The position numbers and the translations under genes are program-made. A stretch of DNA of 30,191 nt from DASZZV01 sp035544835 (GTDB lineage: Bacteria; Acidobacteriota; Thermoanaerobaculia; Gp7-AA8): contig DASZZV010000463.1 in NCBI GenBank assembly GCA_035544835.1, positions 1 through 30,191 on the forward strand, in the 5' to 3' direction. Shown piece after piece: positions 18,087 through 24,274 of this stretch; position 1 is the first letter of the stretch; each line of letters opens with the position of its first letter. The notes below the pieces were generated by a model that saw only the letters and a program-made list of their open reading frames with translations, had not been told where the DNA came from and ran no database searches.

Positions 18087-19291
18087 GACGTCACCTCGAT
18101 GCTCACTGGAGCGGGTTGATGCAACTGCCGGTCGGCCGGATTTAGTGTGTCGTACACACCATTCAGAGCACGGATGGCCAGCTCCCAGGTGAAACACTCG
18201 GCGATCCGCGAGCGAGCCGCCTCACCAAGACGTTGACGCTCTTCCGGATAGTCGAGGAGGATTCGAATGGCCCGAGCCAGTTCGGCAGGTCGGTCCGGTG
18301 CGACCAACCGTCCATCGATGCCATCCGTGATGATTTCCCGGACCGGCCCCAGATCGGAGGCGACGACCGGGACACCTGCCGCCATCGACTCGAGGATCTT
18401 CAACGGAGAGCAGCCCTGCACGACGTTGCGCGAACAGTCCTTCAGCGGGGCGATCGAGAGCGCGGCGTGCGAGATCCAGGGGCGCAATTCCTCTTCCCTC
18501 AACGAGAAAATCCAGCGGACCCGATCGGCGACTCCGAGCTTCTGAGCGAACTTCTGAAGTTGTTTCGATGCTGCGCCCTCCACCGAGGCGCAGATCACGA
18601 GTGACACATCGAGATCAGCCAGCCGCGACATGGCGCGGAGCAGCATGTCGGCTCCCTGCCATTCCTGAAGCGCGCCGAAATAGATGATGTATTCGTCAGG
18701 GGCGCCGGCAGGTCGCGGAGGCTTTTCGTAGAGATCGGCTCCGTTCGGAATGCAGACCACTTTCCGCGTCTCGACTCCAAGGCTCAGCAGCAGTCTCTCG
18801 ATTGTCCGTGAGGGCACGACGACGGCGTCGGCCTCACGGAGACAGAAGAGCTCCAGCTCCCGAATTTTAGCGAGCGTCTCCGGCCCGAGGTCGGGATAGG
18901 AGAAGGGCAGCTCGATGGACGGAAGCGCGTTGACTTCGTAGACGCTCCGATAGGAATGGGGGCGTGACAGAATTGGAAGGCCGCTCCAGGGGTCTCGAAA
19001 ATGGCAGAGGGAGAGCGAATCGCCGCACTCCTCGAGGAGGCTCTCGAGGCGGCGCCCGAAAGCCATCGTTCGCTTCAGAAAGTTCGGCATGACTGCAGAG
19101 AATCGGATCGTCTCGACACTCTCATCTACCTGATGCGCCTCAAGGCCGTCACTTCCCAGAACGTAGAGAAGCCCGCCACCGGCATGATCGAACAAAGCAT
19201 GGGCGAACCGTCCGATGTGGATGGCGGCACCTTTTCGCGAAGGGAAGCGGTCGAAGGCCGCATAGAGGGACGCTGGTCGGCTTTGCAGCAG
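18083..19291 (-). CDS. GT4-type glycosyltransferase with probable CTG start
   Basis: About 402 aa if the N-terminus is complete. The GT-B donor half is clear: EYIIYFGALQEWQGADMLLR, LSIAPLKDCSRNVVQGCSPL and KILESMAAGVPVVASDLG. A TTG at 19195 would begin in the middle of the N-terminal Rossmann domain. The same frame upstream encodes typical sequence (LYAAFDRFPSRKGAAIHIGR). The only in-frame start there is CTG at 19291 (or the next codon), placed 6 nt after GGGAGG (19298-19303). An ATG at 19296 is one base out of frame, so a lost base is the alternative. First gene of the six-gene operon. Confidence 0.78.
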   Translation of the reverse strand: MLQSRPASLYAAFDRFPSRKGAAIHIGRFAHALFDHAGGGLLYVLGSDGLEAHQVDESVETIRFSAVMPNFLKRTMAFGRRLESLLEECGDSLSLCHFRDPWSGLPILSRPHSYRSVYEVNALPSIELPFSYPDLGPETLAKIRELELFCLREADAVVVPSRTIERLLLSLGVETRKVVCIPNGADLYEKPPRPAGAPDEYIIYFGALQEWQGADMLLRAMSRLADLDVSLVICASVEGAASKQLQKFAQKLGVADRVRWIFSLREEELRPWISHAALSIAPLKDCSRNVVQGCSPLKILESMAAGVPVVASDLGPVREIITDGIDGRLVAPDRPAELARAIRILLDYPEERQRLGEAARSRIAECFTWELAIRALNGVYDTLNPADRQLHQPAPVSIEVTS

Positions 19292-19347
19292 AACATTCCT
19301 CCCGAAAGTAGTTGTGTTAGAGAAAGACTAACCGCGTTTCTGGGGAA

Positions 19348-19375
19348 TTGAAAATTGAAAATTGAAAATTGAAAA
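19348..19375. repeat. Tandem heptamer (TTGAAAA)x4
   Basis: Four perfect consecutive TTGAAAA units. It is one of several 7-bp-period arrays in the window, the others being ATTTCGA at 24899 and its inverse at 24952, and CTCAATT at 28658. All contain or generate AATT/AAATT cores. Confidence 0.9.
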
Positions 19376-19424
19376 AACCGATGTGAGAAGCCGAGCCAAA
19401 CCCGATGATGCGTAAACGAAAACT

Positions 19425-19476
19425 CTTCCCTCTCCCCGGCGGGAAGAGGGTGGCGCCGCAGCACGGGGTGAGGGGC
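19425..19476. repeat. REP-like repeat (family also at 29844 and 29984)
   Basis: cttccctctccccggcggg followed by aagagggtggcgccgcagca and cggggtgagggg. It is nearly identical to 29844-29892 and, inverted, to 29984-30031. The cttccc/gggaag ends form a hairpin. Confidence 0.85.
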
Positions 19477-19570
19477 GTACAGTCTGGCCATAACCTTCGA
19501 GGGCGCGCGCGGCTACTGGGATGGGATGGAAAGCTGGTTGCGTCGCAACGGATTTACGCTGCGCAAGTAA
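19472..19570 (+). pseudogene. Possible 3' remnant of a coding gene
   Basis: After a TGA at 19469-19471 the frame encodes 32 residues ending in TAA (19568-19570), including SLAITFEGARGYWDGMESWL and RRNGFTLRK. The composition (aromatic, acidic and basic mix) looks like the C-terminus of a real globular protein, and no start lies nearby. It is joined directly to the repeat on its left, as if a deletion or repeat insertion removed the rest. Family unknown; it could be chance. Confidence 0.3.
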
Positions 19571-19659
19571 GCGCGGCGATGAAGATTACCCACCTATCTC
19601 CGTGCGCCATACGGTGGAGGCATGACGCATCTGTTGGACACTCAATTAGTTAGCTCTTG

Positions 19660-19697
19660 TTGACTAAAAAGTGCTAGTGACACTACCATGGTTGCTA
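19660..19697 (+). promoter_or_regulatory. Promoter and possible operator for the TetR gene
   Basis: TTGACT (19660-19665) and TACCAT (19684-19689), spaced 18 nt, form a plausible sigma-70 promoter. The perfect palindrome TAGTG-A-CACTA (19675-19685) lies in the spacer and overlaps the -10, and gctagtg recurs at 19694-19700. This fits an autoregulatory operator. With this promoter, transcription would begin almost at the GTG, making a near-leaderless mRNA. Confidence 0.35.
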
Positions 19698-20345
19698 GTG
19701 GATCTCGAGAACACACAAAGCAGCAGGAGCCGGCTCCTGCATGCGGCCAAGCTTCTGTTCGCCCGGAACGGATTCGAGCAGACGTCAACGGCTGCGATCG
19801 CCAGAGAGGCAGGCACGTCAGAGTCTCAGCTCGTCCGCTACTTTCGCGGCAAGGCCGGTCTGCTCGAGGCGATATTCGACGACGGTTGGGCCCCGCTGAA
19901 CGGCCATATTCAGCAGGCCGTCGGTGCAGCTCCGAGCGCCCGCGAGGCGCTGCTCGGCGTTTTGGCGATCGTGAGCGAAGCCTTCGCGTCGGACCATGCG
20001 ATGGCATTTCTCTTTCTCTTCGAAGGACGACGAACGCGCGGAGACAGCCATGAGGTTCTTCTCTCCAAGGGTTTTCAGAATTTCTCGACCTTGCTGCAGA
20101 CCCTGGTCCGTCGCGGCACACTCGACGGAACCTTCCCTTCCAAGCTTCACCCCGCCAGCGCCGCGGCGGCATTAATCGGGGCGGTAGAAGGAATGATCAG
20201 AGAGATGGTCATCGCCGAGCGAAGCTCGAAGGAGAAACCGTTCCTGGACGATCAGGTCCGAACGATCTTCACCGCAATCGTGGACGGCCTGGCACAGATT
20301 CCACGAACGGAGCCAGTCAACCGTCGCGCCGGCGAGGGCGCATGA
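19698..20345 (+). CDS. TetR/AcrR family transcriptional regulator
   Basis: About 215 aa from GTG at 19698; in-frame GTG/TTG codons at 19671, 19677 and 19692 are alternatives. The N-terminal HTH is typical: RLLHAAKLLFARNGFEQTST, then AAIAREAGTSESQLVRYFRG and KAGLLEAIFDDGW. The remaining ~150 residues form the ligand-binding/dimer domain. No Shine-Dalgarno is visible, and none would be needed if the mRNA is leaderless. No efflux gene adjoins it in the same direction. Its targets are unknown; the divergent glycosyltransferase operon and its own promoter are candidates. Confidence 0.88.
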   Translation: MDLENTQSSRSRLLHAAKLLFARNGFEQTSTAAIAREAGTSESQLVRYFRGKAGLLEAIFDDGWAPLNGHIQQAVGAAPSAREALLGVLAIVSEAFASDHAMAFLFLFEGRRTRGDSHEVLLSKGFQNFSTLLQTLVRRGTLDGTFPSKLHPASAAAALIGAVEGMIREMVIAERSSKEKPFLDDQVRTIFTAIVDGLAQIPRTEPVNRRAGEGA

Positions 20346-20409
20346 CAGGCCAGATCGCAGCCCGCGCTACAAACGAAAACAGTTCCCTTTCTCTGAGTTA
20401 CACGGTCGA

Positions 20410-20943
20410 TTACTCGCCGATGACCTCATCGAGTCTCTTCGACAGCGCGACGAGCTTCGCATCGAACGATGTCGTATCGAGCAGCGAGTAGAAGCGAATT
20501 CGGCCTGCCCGATCGATCACCAGATTCGAGGCGATGAGCGTTTCTTCGCGCGGAAGATCGGGAAGGACATCGGGCAGCGCGTACGCGGCGGCGATCTTCC
20601 CGTCGTCCATGAGCACGGGAAATGTGAAGCCGTTTTTCTTCGCCCACTTTTTGACCTTGGTCTGAGGTTCCTTCACGTCGATGATGATGACCTTCACGTT
20701 GCGTGATCGGTATTTCTCGTAAAGTGCCTGCAGATGCGGAGCCTCCGCATTACAGAACGGTCACCAGGTTGTCGCGAAGTGAATGACGACGACGTTTCCC
20801 TTCAGCGCCGCGAGGGAAACTGCATTGCCCTGCAGATCGATCGCCCTGAACGCCGGTGCCTGTTCGCCGACTCGAGCGACCGGCGCGCCCATCACTGCCA
20901 CAGCGAAGATTGCAACGACGAAGCTCAGTAGGAGTTTTCGCAT
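20410..20943 (-). CDS. Secreted TlpA/ResA-like thiol oxidoreductase, predicted selenoprotein (U61xxC64)
   Basis: 177 aa if UGA 20763-20761 is read as selenocysteine. Signal peptide MRKLLLSFVVAIFAVAVMGA; then VGEQAPAFRAIDLQGNAVSL and VVVIHFATTW, the standard start of a redoxin domain. The next codon is TGA, then P-F-C-N-A-E-A-P-H-L-Q-A-L. In TlpA/ResA proteins this is W-C-x-x-C-x-x-E-x-P-x-L, so UGA sits exactly on the first catalytic cysteine. After it the frame is open to the end and keeps family features (DVKEPQTKVKKWAKKNGFTF, PVLMDDG, LVIDRAGRIRF). A hairpin 10 nt after the UGA fits a bacterial SECIS. Good GGGGGAAG ribosome site before ATG 20943. Predicted periplasmic disulfide or peroxide chemistry. 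Alternatives: nonsense mutation or sequencing error. Confidence 0.82.
20734..20763 (-). promoter_or_regulatory. Candidate bacterial SECIS element
   Basis: Starting at the UGA (20763-20761), 10 nt precede a perfect 7-bp stem AUGCGGA/UCCGCAU (20750-20744 with 20740-20734) closed by a GGC loop. The loop begins at the 18th nucleotide after the UGA and its first base is G. A short lower stem (CUG/CAG) can extend it. The distance, stem and G-first loop match the known bacterial SECIS pattern recognised by SelB. Confidence 0.72.
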
Positions 20944-21034
20944 GGACTTCCCCCTTTGGAACGTCGAGCGTAGCGATGCGGCGCGACCGAGTCAATCGCT
21001 GCTGGACTGAGTGCTGCCGTTTGGTTGATCACGA

Positions 21035-21064
21035 ACAATATTCGAGCGTACTGAAGCACGTCAA
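21035..21064 (-). promoter_or_regulatory. Possible promoter of the selenoprotein gene
   Basis: On the minus strand TTGACG (21064-21059) and TATTGT (21040-21035) are spaced 18 nt. The predicted transcript would have a leader of about 85 nt before ATG 20943. It is a plausible sigma-70 promoter, with no further support. Confidence 0.35.
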
Positions 21065-21083
21065 GACGCAATGACCCCTCGTA

Positions 21084-21902
21084 TCAGAATCTGATGGCCG
21101 GCCCCAGCACGCCGATGAATAGCGCCGCCGAGACGATACCGGCGAGGATCCAGCCGATGCTGCGCGGGACCTCGACGAGCGGAGTTGCGGCCCCATTCTC
21201 CGCCCGAAGAAACTCTTTGAGCCAGATGAGTCCCGAAGCACCACCGAATGATGCCGCCGCAGCGGAGATGGCGATGAGAATCGGGCCGACCGGATTGAAG
21301 AAGCCCGAGACGCAGTAGAGAAGTCCGCCTGCAAGGTACGGCAACATCGTCAGTCTCGTAGCCCGCTGGCGTTGCAACGCATCGCTTCCCGCAAATGGCC
21401 GCAGCCAGATCGCAGCCCGGCGGGCGAACAGGAAGTAGAGAACCCCGCCGATCAGGGCCAGCAGCGGACGCCAGACCACCGGGGCGACGAGCCCGTTACA
21501 GACGGCCGCCCAATCACCGATGTTACCGAGACCCGAAAAAAGGAAGTAACCAGCTGCCATCAGGAGATTGATCGTCGTAAAGAGCCAGAGGAAGTACTGG
21601 ACCGGTCCTGGCCTGTTTCGCATCAGCCTCATCAAGACCAGAGAGATCGCGGCGGCGAGATAGTTGACCATGCTCCCGGCAGCCGAGACCATCTTTTGTC
21701 CCGACGCACTCATCGCACCCTCGTCGCATTCAAAGTGAACCGATGAGAGCACCAGAGGCTTGCCGCCGAGCAAGACGCAGACCCCGCCGTGCCCTGCCCC
21801 TTCATGAAGGAGGTTCGCCAGCGAGTAGGCGACGAGGCCGATGGCGATGACGGTGAATCGATCGGGAAGAGCCGTCCCGCCGCGGTTGTGAACGGGATCC
21901 AT
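21084..21902 (-). CDS. Polytopic membrane protein with HExxGH motif
   Basis: 272 aa from ATG 21902; a longer start would overlap the toxin gene extensively. Six to eight TM segments are visible. Near the end of TM1, LANLLHEGAGHGG gives H33-E34-G-A-G-H38, an HExxGH pattern that resembles intramembrane M50-type metalloproteases. A cysteine pair (C42 and C56, in VCVLL and FECDEG) lies in the following loop. I do not see the second M50 motif (NxxPxxxLDG), so protease activity is unproven. Function unknown. It follows the toxin gene, almost end to end. Confidence 0.7.
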   Translation of the reverse strand: MDPVHNRGGTALPDRFTVIAIGLVAYSLANLLHEGAGHGGVCVLLGGKPLVLSSVHFECDEGAMSASGQKMVSAAGSMVNYLAAAISLVLMRLMRNRPGPVQYFLWLFTTINLLMAAGYFLFSGLGNIGDWAAVCNGLVAPVVWRPLLALIGGVLYFLFARRAAIWLRPFAGSDALQRQRATRLTMLPYLAGGLLYCVSGFFNPVGPILIAISAAAASFGGASGLIWLKEFLRAENGAATPLVEVPRSIGWILAGIVSAALFIGVLGPAIRF

Positions 21903-21936
21903 CAACCCATTATGCAGCAGCGAGTCTGAGGCCGCC

Positions 21937-22224
21937 TCAGCGCGGAATCCAGTAGCCGGGACGCCGTTGGTCATGAGCGACGGCAACGACCTCGAGAATG
22001 TCGTCGAGCTCAACGAAGACGATCTGGTACGGGAAAGTGCGGATGGGGAATCGTCTCGTTTGCGGGTCGTCGGCGTACGGAATCGCGGAACCCGCGCCGG
22101 GAAACTCCTCAAGAAACTCGAGGGCTCGTCGAGTCTCGGCAATAAACTGCTGAGCCACGGCCGGGCTACGCTCGCGATACCATCGAGCCGCATCGCGAAT
22201 CTCGCCCTTGGCCGGCACCGTCAA
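21937..22224 (-). CDS. RelE/ParE family toxin
   Basis: 95 aa. The pattern IRDAARWYRERSPAVAQQFI, ETRRALEFLEEFPGAGSAI, RRFPIRTFPYQIVFVE and ILEVVAVAHDQRRPGYW is the standard ParE/RelE toxin sequence. It lies 12 nt downstream of the antitoxin in the same frame. After the antitoxin TGA the first possible start is TTG at 22224, then GTG at 22218. RelE-type members cut mRNA at the ribosome and ParE-type members poison gyrase; sequence alone does not decide which. Confidence 0.88.
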   Translation of the reverse strand: MTVPAKGEIRDAARWYRERSPAVAQQFIAETRRALEFLEEFPGAGSAIPYADDPQTRRFPIRTFPYQIVFVELDDILEVVAVAHDQRRPGYWIPR

Positions 22225-22236
22225 GGCGAGCCGGCT

Positions 22237-22473
22237 TCACCCCGACAGAACTTCCCTTTCGATCTCAGCGAGAACCGTGCGCCAATCCTCGCCTCGCAGC
22301 GCTCCCTTGCGAACGGCTTCGACGCGCCGCTGGATCTCTCGAGCCCAGGCTCTTTGTACTTCCTCCCCCGTCTCTCGGTCGAGGCTGGCAATGAGCTCGG
22401 CAGCAATCTCGGCCCGAGTCTCGGCCGGAAGTTCCAACGCCTGCTGCAGCAGTGTGGTGGCGTTCTCGGTCAT
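22237..22473 (-). CDS. Antitoxin of the addiction-module component family
   Basis: 78 aa, TIGR02574/Unstab_antitox-type: LLQQALELPAETRAEIAAEL, IASLDRETGEEVQRAW, then a second helix rich in E and R that would wrap the toxin. It is upstream of the toxin, the usual order. The ATG at 22473 has no clear Shine-Dalgarno. A TGATATCA palindrome (22481-22488) just upstream could be the autoregulatory operator. Confidence 0.85.
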   Translation of the reverse strand: MTENATTLLQQALELPAETRAEIAAELIASLDRETGEEVQRAWAREIQRRVEAVRKGALRGEDWRTVLAEIEREVLSG

Positions 22474-22480
22474 GATTTGA

Positions 22481-22488
22481 TGATATCA
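22481..22488. promoter_or_regulatory. Possible toxin-antitoxin operator
   Basis: TGATATCA is a perfect 8-bp palindrome 8 nt upstream of the antitoxin ATG, inside the end of the preceding small gene. Toxin-antitoxin operons are usually autoregulated at such sites. Weak evidence. Confidence 0.3.
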
Positions 22489-22680
22489 CCACGACCCGAC
22501 TGAGGCTGTTTGCTCCCCGCTGATCCCGCTCCTGAACGCGAAGAAGATCACCAGACACAGCACCTCGACGAAGATGATCAGGTACGGCACGCCGATGATG
22601 GTCGTGGCGAGAAACTTCTGTTCGTCAGGCGGTTCAATACTACGCTCCGGGGGATCGCGATCGTCGTCGGAGTGGGTCAT
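22486..22680 (-). CDS. Small single-TM protein
   Basis: 64 aa. A hydrophilic acidic N-terminus (MTHSDDDRDPPERSIEPPDE) is followed by a TM of about 25 residues (TIIGVPYLIIFVEVLCLVIF) and a short tail. It lies 12 nt downstream of the VOC gene and ends 12 nt before the antitoxin. No clear ribosome site; expression may depend on coupling to the VOC gene. Function unknown. Confidence 0.55.
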   Translation of the reverse strand: MTHSDDDRDPPERSIEPPDEQKFLATTIIGVPYLIIFVEVLCLVIFFAFRSGISGEQTASVGSW

Positions 22681-22692
22681 CGCCAGTCGAGA

Positions 22693-23067
22693 TCACGCGA
22701 ACTGGGTCAGCGACAGAATGTTTCCGTCCGGATCTCGGAACCACGCCACCTTCGAGCCGTCGGGGGTCGTCCAGATGCCCAACTCGTCCTGGGGCAGACC
22801 GTCGATGCGCATGAAGTGAACCCCGTTCGCCACGAGGTCGCGAATGGCCTCGGCGATATTGATCACCTCCCACCCCATGGCCGTGTGTGACGCGGGCGTG
22901 AGGTCCCGAGCTCTCTGCACGCGTAGCATCGTTCCGTTGGAATCGAATACGAGCGCGAAGGGACTCTCTTCGACGAGGCGCAGACCCAGGGTCTTCGAAT
23001 AGAAATCTCGGGCCCGATCGGCGTTCAAGGTCGCGACGAAACACATCGCTTTGGCGGTATCGAGCAT
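22693..23067 (-). CDS. VOC family protein (glyoxalase-like)
   Basis: 124 aa, a single VOC module: MCFVATLNADRARDFYSKTL, LRLVEESPFALVFDSNGTML and DPDGNILSLTQF, with paired beta-alpha-beta-beta-beta units. The ATG at 23067 is chosen because GGAGGA lies 5 nt upstream; an ATG at 23079 lies before that site. Metal ligands cannot be assigned with confidence, so glyoxalase, dioxygenase and resistance roles remain open. Confidence 0.85.
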   Translation of the reverse strand: MLDTAKAMCFVATLNADRARDFYSKTLGLRLVEESPFALVFDSNGTMLRVQRARDLTPASHTAMGWEVINIAEAIRDLVANGVHFMRIDGLPQDELGIWTTPDGSKVAWFRDPDGNILSLTQFA

Positions 23068-23396
23068 TGAATCCTCCATGAAAGCAGAGTCGGACGAAAA
23101 TTGAGGTGGTGAAGGTAATTCTACAGACGGCGGCCCGCGAAACTACAGCGGTGAGCCCCGGAGTGGCGACATCCTTGTCGCCTGGCTCGGCGGCGTCCCG
23201 CGCCGCCGCCCAGCCCAAAATCGAATCCAGAAGAACGGCGCCGCGGGACGGCGCCGAGCCAGGCGGCAAAGATGCCGCCACTCCGATCAAACAAGGCTGA
23301 GGGTATCGGCGCGCTTTGCGCGTTCGACTGGGGTCGCAGAAGCTTTCGAGTGCGCCGGGACAGAAGTACGCCATGATCTCTGCGATACTTTACGGA
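23068..23396. other. Divergent intergenic region holding a composite palindrome
   Basis: This region separates the VOC gene (-) from the CbiX pair (+). Most of it is the inverted-repeat element at 23159-23285. No gene or clear promoter is visible in the remainder. Confidence 0.55.
23159..23285. repeat. Composite palindrome
   Basis: Arm 23159-23208 (cggagtggcgacatccttgt...) pairs with 23236-23285 with a handful of mismatches over about 50 bp. The loop is 27 nt. Each arm contains smaller palindromes (ggcgacatccttgtcgcc; cggcgccgcgggacggcgccg). A different sequence family from the other palindromes in the window. Confidence 0.85.
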
Positions 23397-23876
23397 ATGA
23401 TCGAAGGTGTCATCCTCTTCAGCCATGGCAGCGTCCTCTGCGGGGCGGAGCAGAACCTCTTGCAGTTGGCCGAGACAATGCGGCGGCTGCTCCCGGATGA
23501 GCTCGTCGAAGTGGCGTTTCTGAATTACACCAGCCCCGATTTCATGACCGCCGTCGATCGTTGTGTTTCGGGAGGAGCGAAGCGCATCACCATCGCCCCC
23601 TACTTCCTCGTCGCCGGCAAATTCGCTACCGAGGACCTTCCGCGACAGATCGAGGAAGCTCGGGGGAGATATCCCGAGGTGAATTTTCTGACCGCCACCG
23701 CGATTGAATACCACTCACTTCTGCCTGACGCTGTCCTGACCTCTGCCTCGAATGCCGGACCTACCAGAAAGTGGCGCGACCAGGCCTCTCTGTCCCGTCC
23801 CTTCTGCCGGCGGAATCAGCGCTGCCCGCTTTTTGGCAGCGAGTATTGCGCGGTCGACAAGGAAGCAACCGCATGA
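23397..23876 (+). CDS. CbiX-like chelatase subunit lacking the second His, with Cys-rich tail
   Basis: 159 aa from ATG 23397 (ATG 23373 is possible). Residues 1-105 have the CbiX/SirB fold: MIEGVILFSHGS with H10, and ITIAPYFLVAGKF. In CbiX proteins two histidines bind the metal; here the second is Phe76 (GKF in place of GKH), so it probably cannot chelate alone. The C-terminal tail has C137, C143 and C151 (CRRNQRCPLFGSEYC), possibly a metal or Fe-S site. The stop overlaps the start of the next CbiX-like gene (ATGA). Likely an accessory half of a heteromeric chelatase in tetrapyrrole synthesis, by inference. Confidence 0.78.
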   Translation: MIEGVILFSHGSVLCGAEQNLLQLAETMRRLLPDELVEVAFLNYTSPDFMTAVDRCVSGGAKRITIAPYFLVAGKFATEDLPRQIEEARGRYPEVNFLTATAIEYHSLLPDAVLTSASNAGPTRKWRDQASLSRPFCRRNQRCPLFGSEYCAVDKEATA

Positions 23877-24274
23877 GGGCACTGCTGGTTATGGCTCATG
23901 GAAGTCCCAGGCCGGAAGCCAATGCCGACATCGAACGCGTAGCTTCGGAGATTAGGGCCGCTTCTGAATTCGACTTCGTCCAGGTCGGCTATCTGGACGT
24001 AAACCAGCCCGACCTGCCGTCAGCCATCCGGCTGTGCGCCGACGCCGGAGCAAAGGAGCTGATCGCGCTCCCCTACTTCCTGCACACCGGAAAACATCTC
24101 CTGCGCGACCTTCCCGATATTCTCGATGGCGCCTCGAGCGAGTATCCTTCTCTGCACATACTTATGAGTGACTATCTCGGCTCGAGCTCGATTCTGGCGA
24201 CGATCCTCGTCGACAGAATTGCTGGAGCGCGAAGTCAGGACCTGAAGAATCAAACGAAGTCGGAGGAATCATGA
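23873..24274 (+). CDS. CbiX/SirB-like sirohydrochlorin chelatase (half-size)
   Basis: 133 aa. MRALLVMAHGSPRPEAN carries H9 and LPYFLHTGKHLLRDLPDI carries H71 and H75. H9 and H75 match the metal-binding pair described for small archaeal CbiX. Such enzymes insert Co or Fe into sirohydrochlorin, or related metals into tetrapyrroles; some half-size members do other chelation. The ATG at 23873 overlaps the stop of the first half. The TGA at 24272 overlaps the start of the hemoglobin gene, making a three-gene coupled operon. No other siroheme or cobalamin gene is nearby. Confidence 0.85.
   Translation: MRALLVMAHGSPRPEANADIERVASEIRAASEFDFVQVGYLDVNQPDLPSAIRLCADAGAKELIALPYFLHTGKHLLRDLPDILDGASSEYPSLHILMSDYLGSSSILATILVDRIAGARSQDLKNQTKSEES

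Larger units (their letters stand above)
19292..19697. other. Intergenic region with repeats and a gene remnant
   Basis: Between the divergent glycosyltransferase operon and the TetR gene. It holds four copies of a 7-bp unit (19348-19375), a copy of the cctctccccggcggg repeat (19425-19476), a short coding-like fragment (19472-19570) and the TetR promoter region (19660-19697). I see no complete gene. Confidence 0.6.

Noticed and set aside
20410..20943. Treating the oxidoreductase as a plain nonsense pseudogene
   Set aside because: The UGA falls exactly on the catalytic Cys, the rest of the gene is intact, and a hairpin with SECIS spacing follows. It remains a fallback if Sec genes are absent.
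22225..22239. Antitoxin and toxin as one selenoprotein or readthrough fusion
   Set aside because: The TGA lies at a natural antitoxin C-terminus, there is no Cys position to replace, and the TA genes are normally separate.
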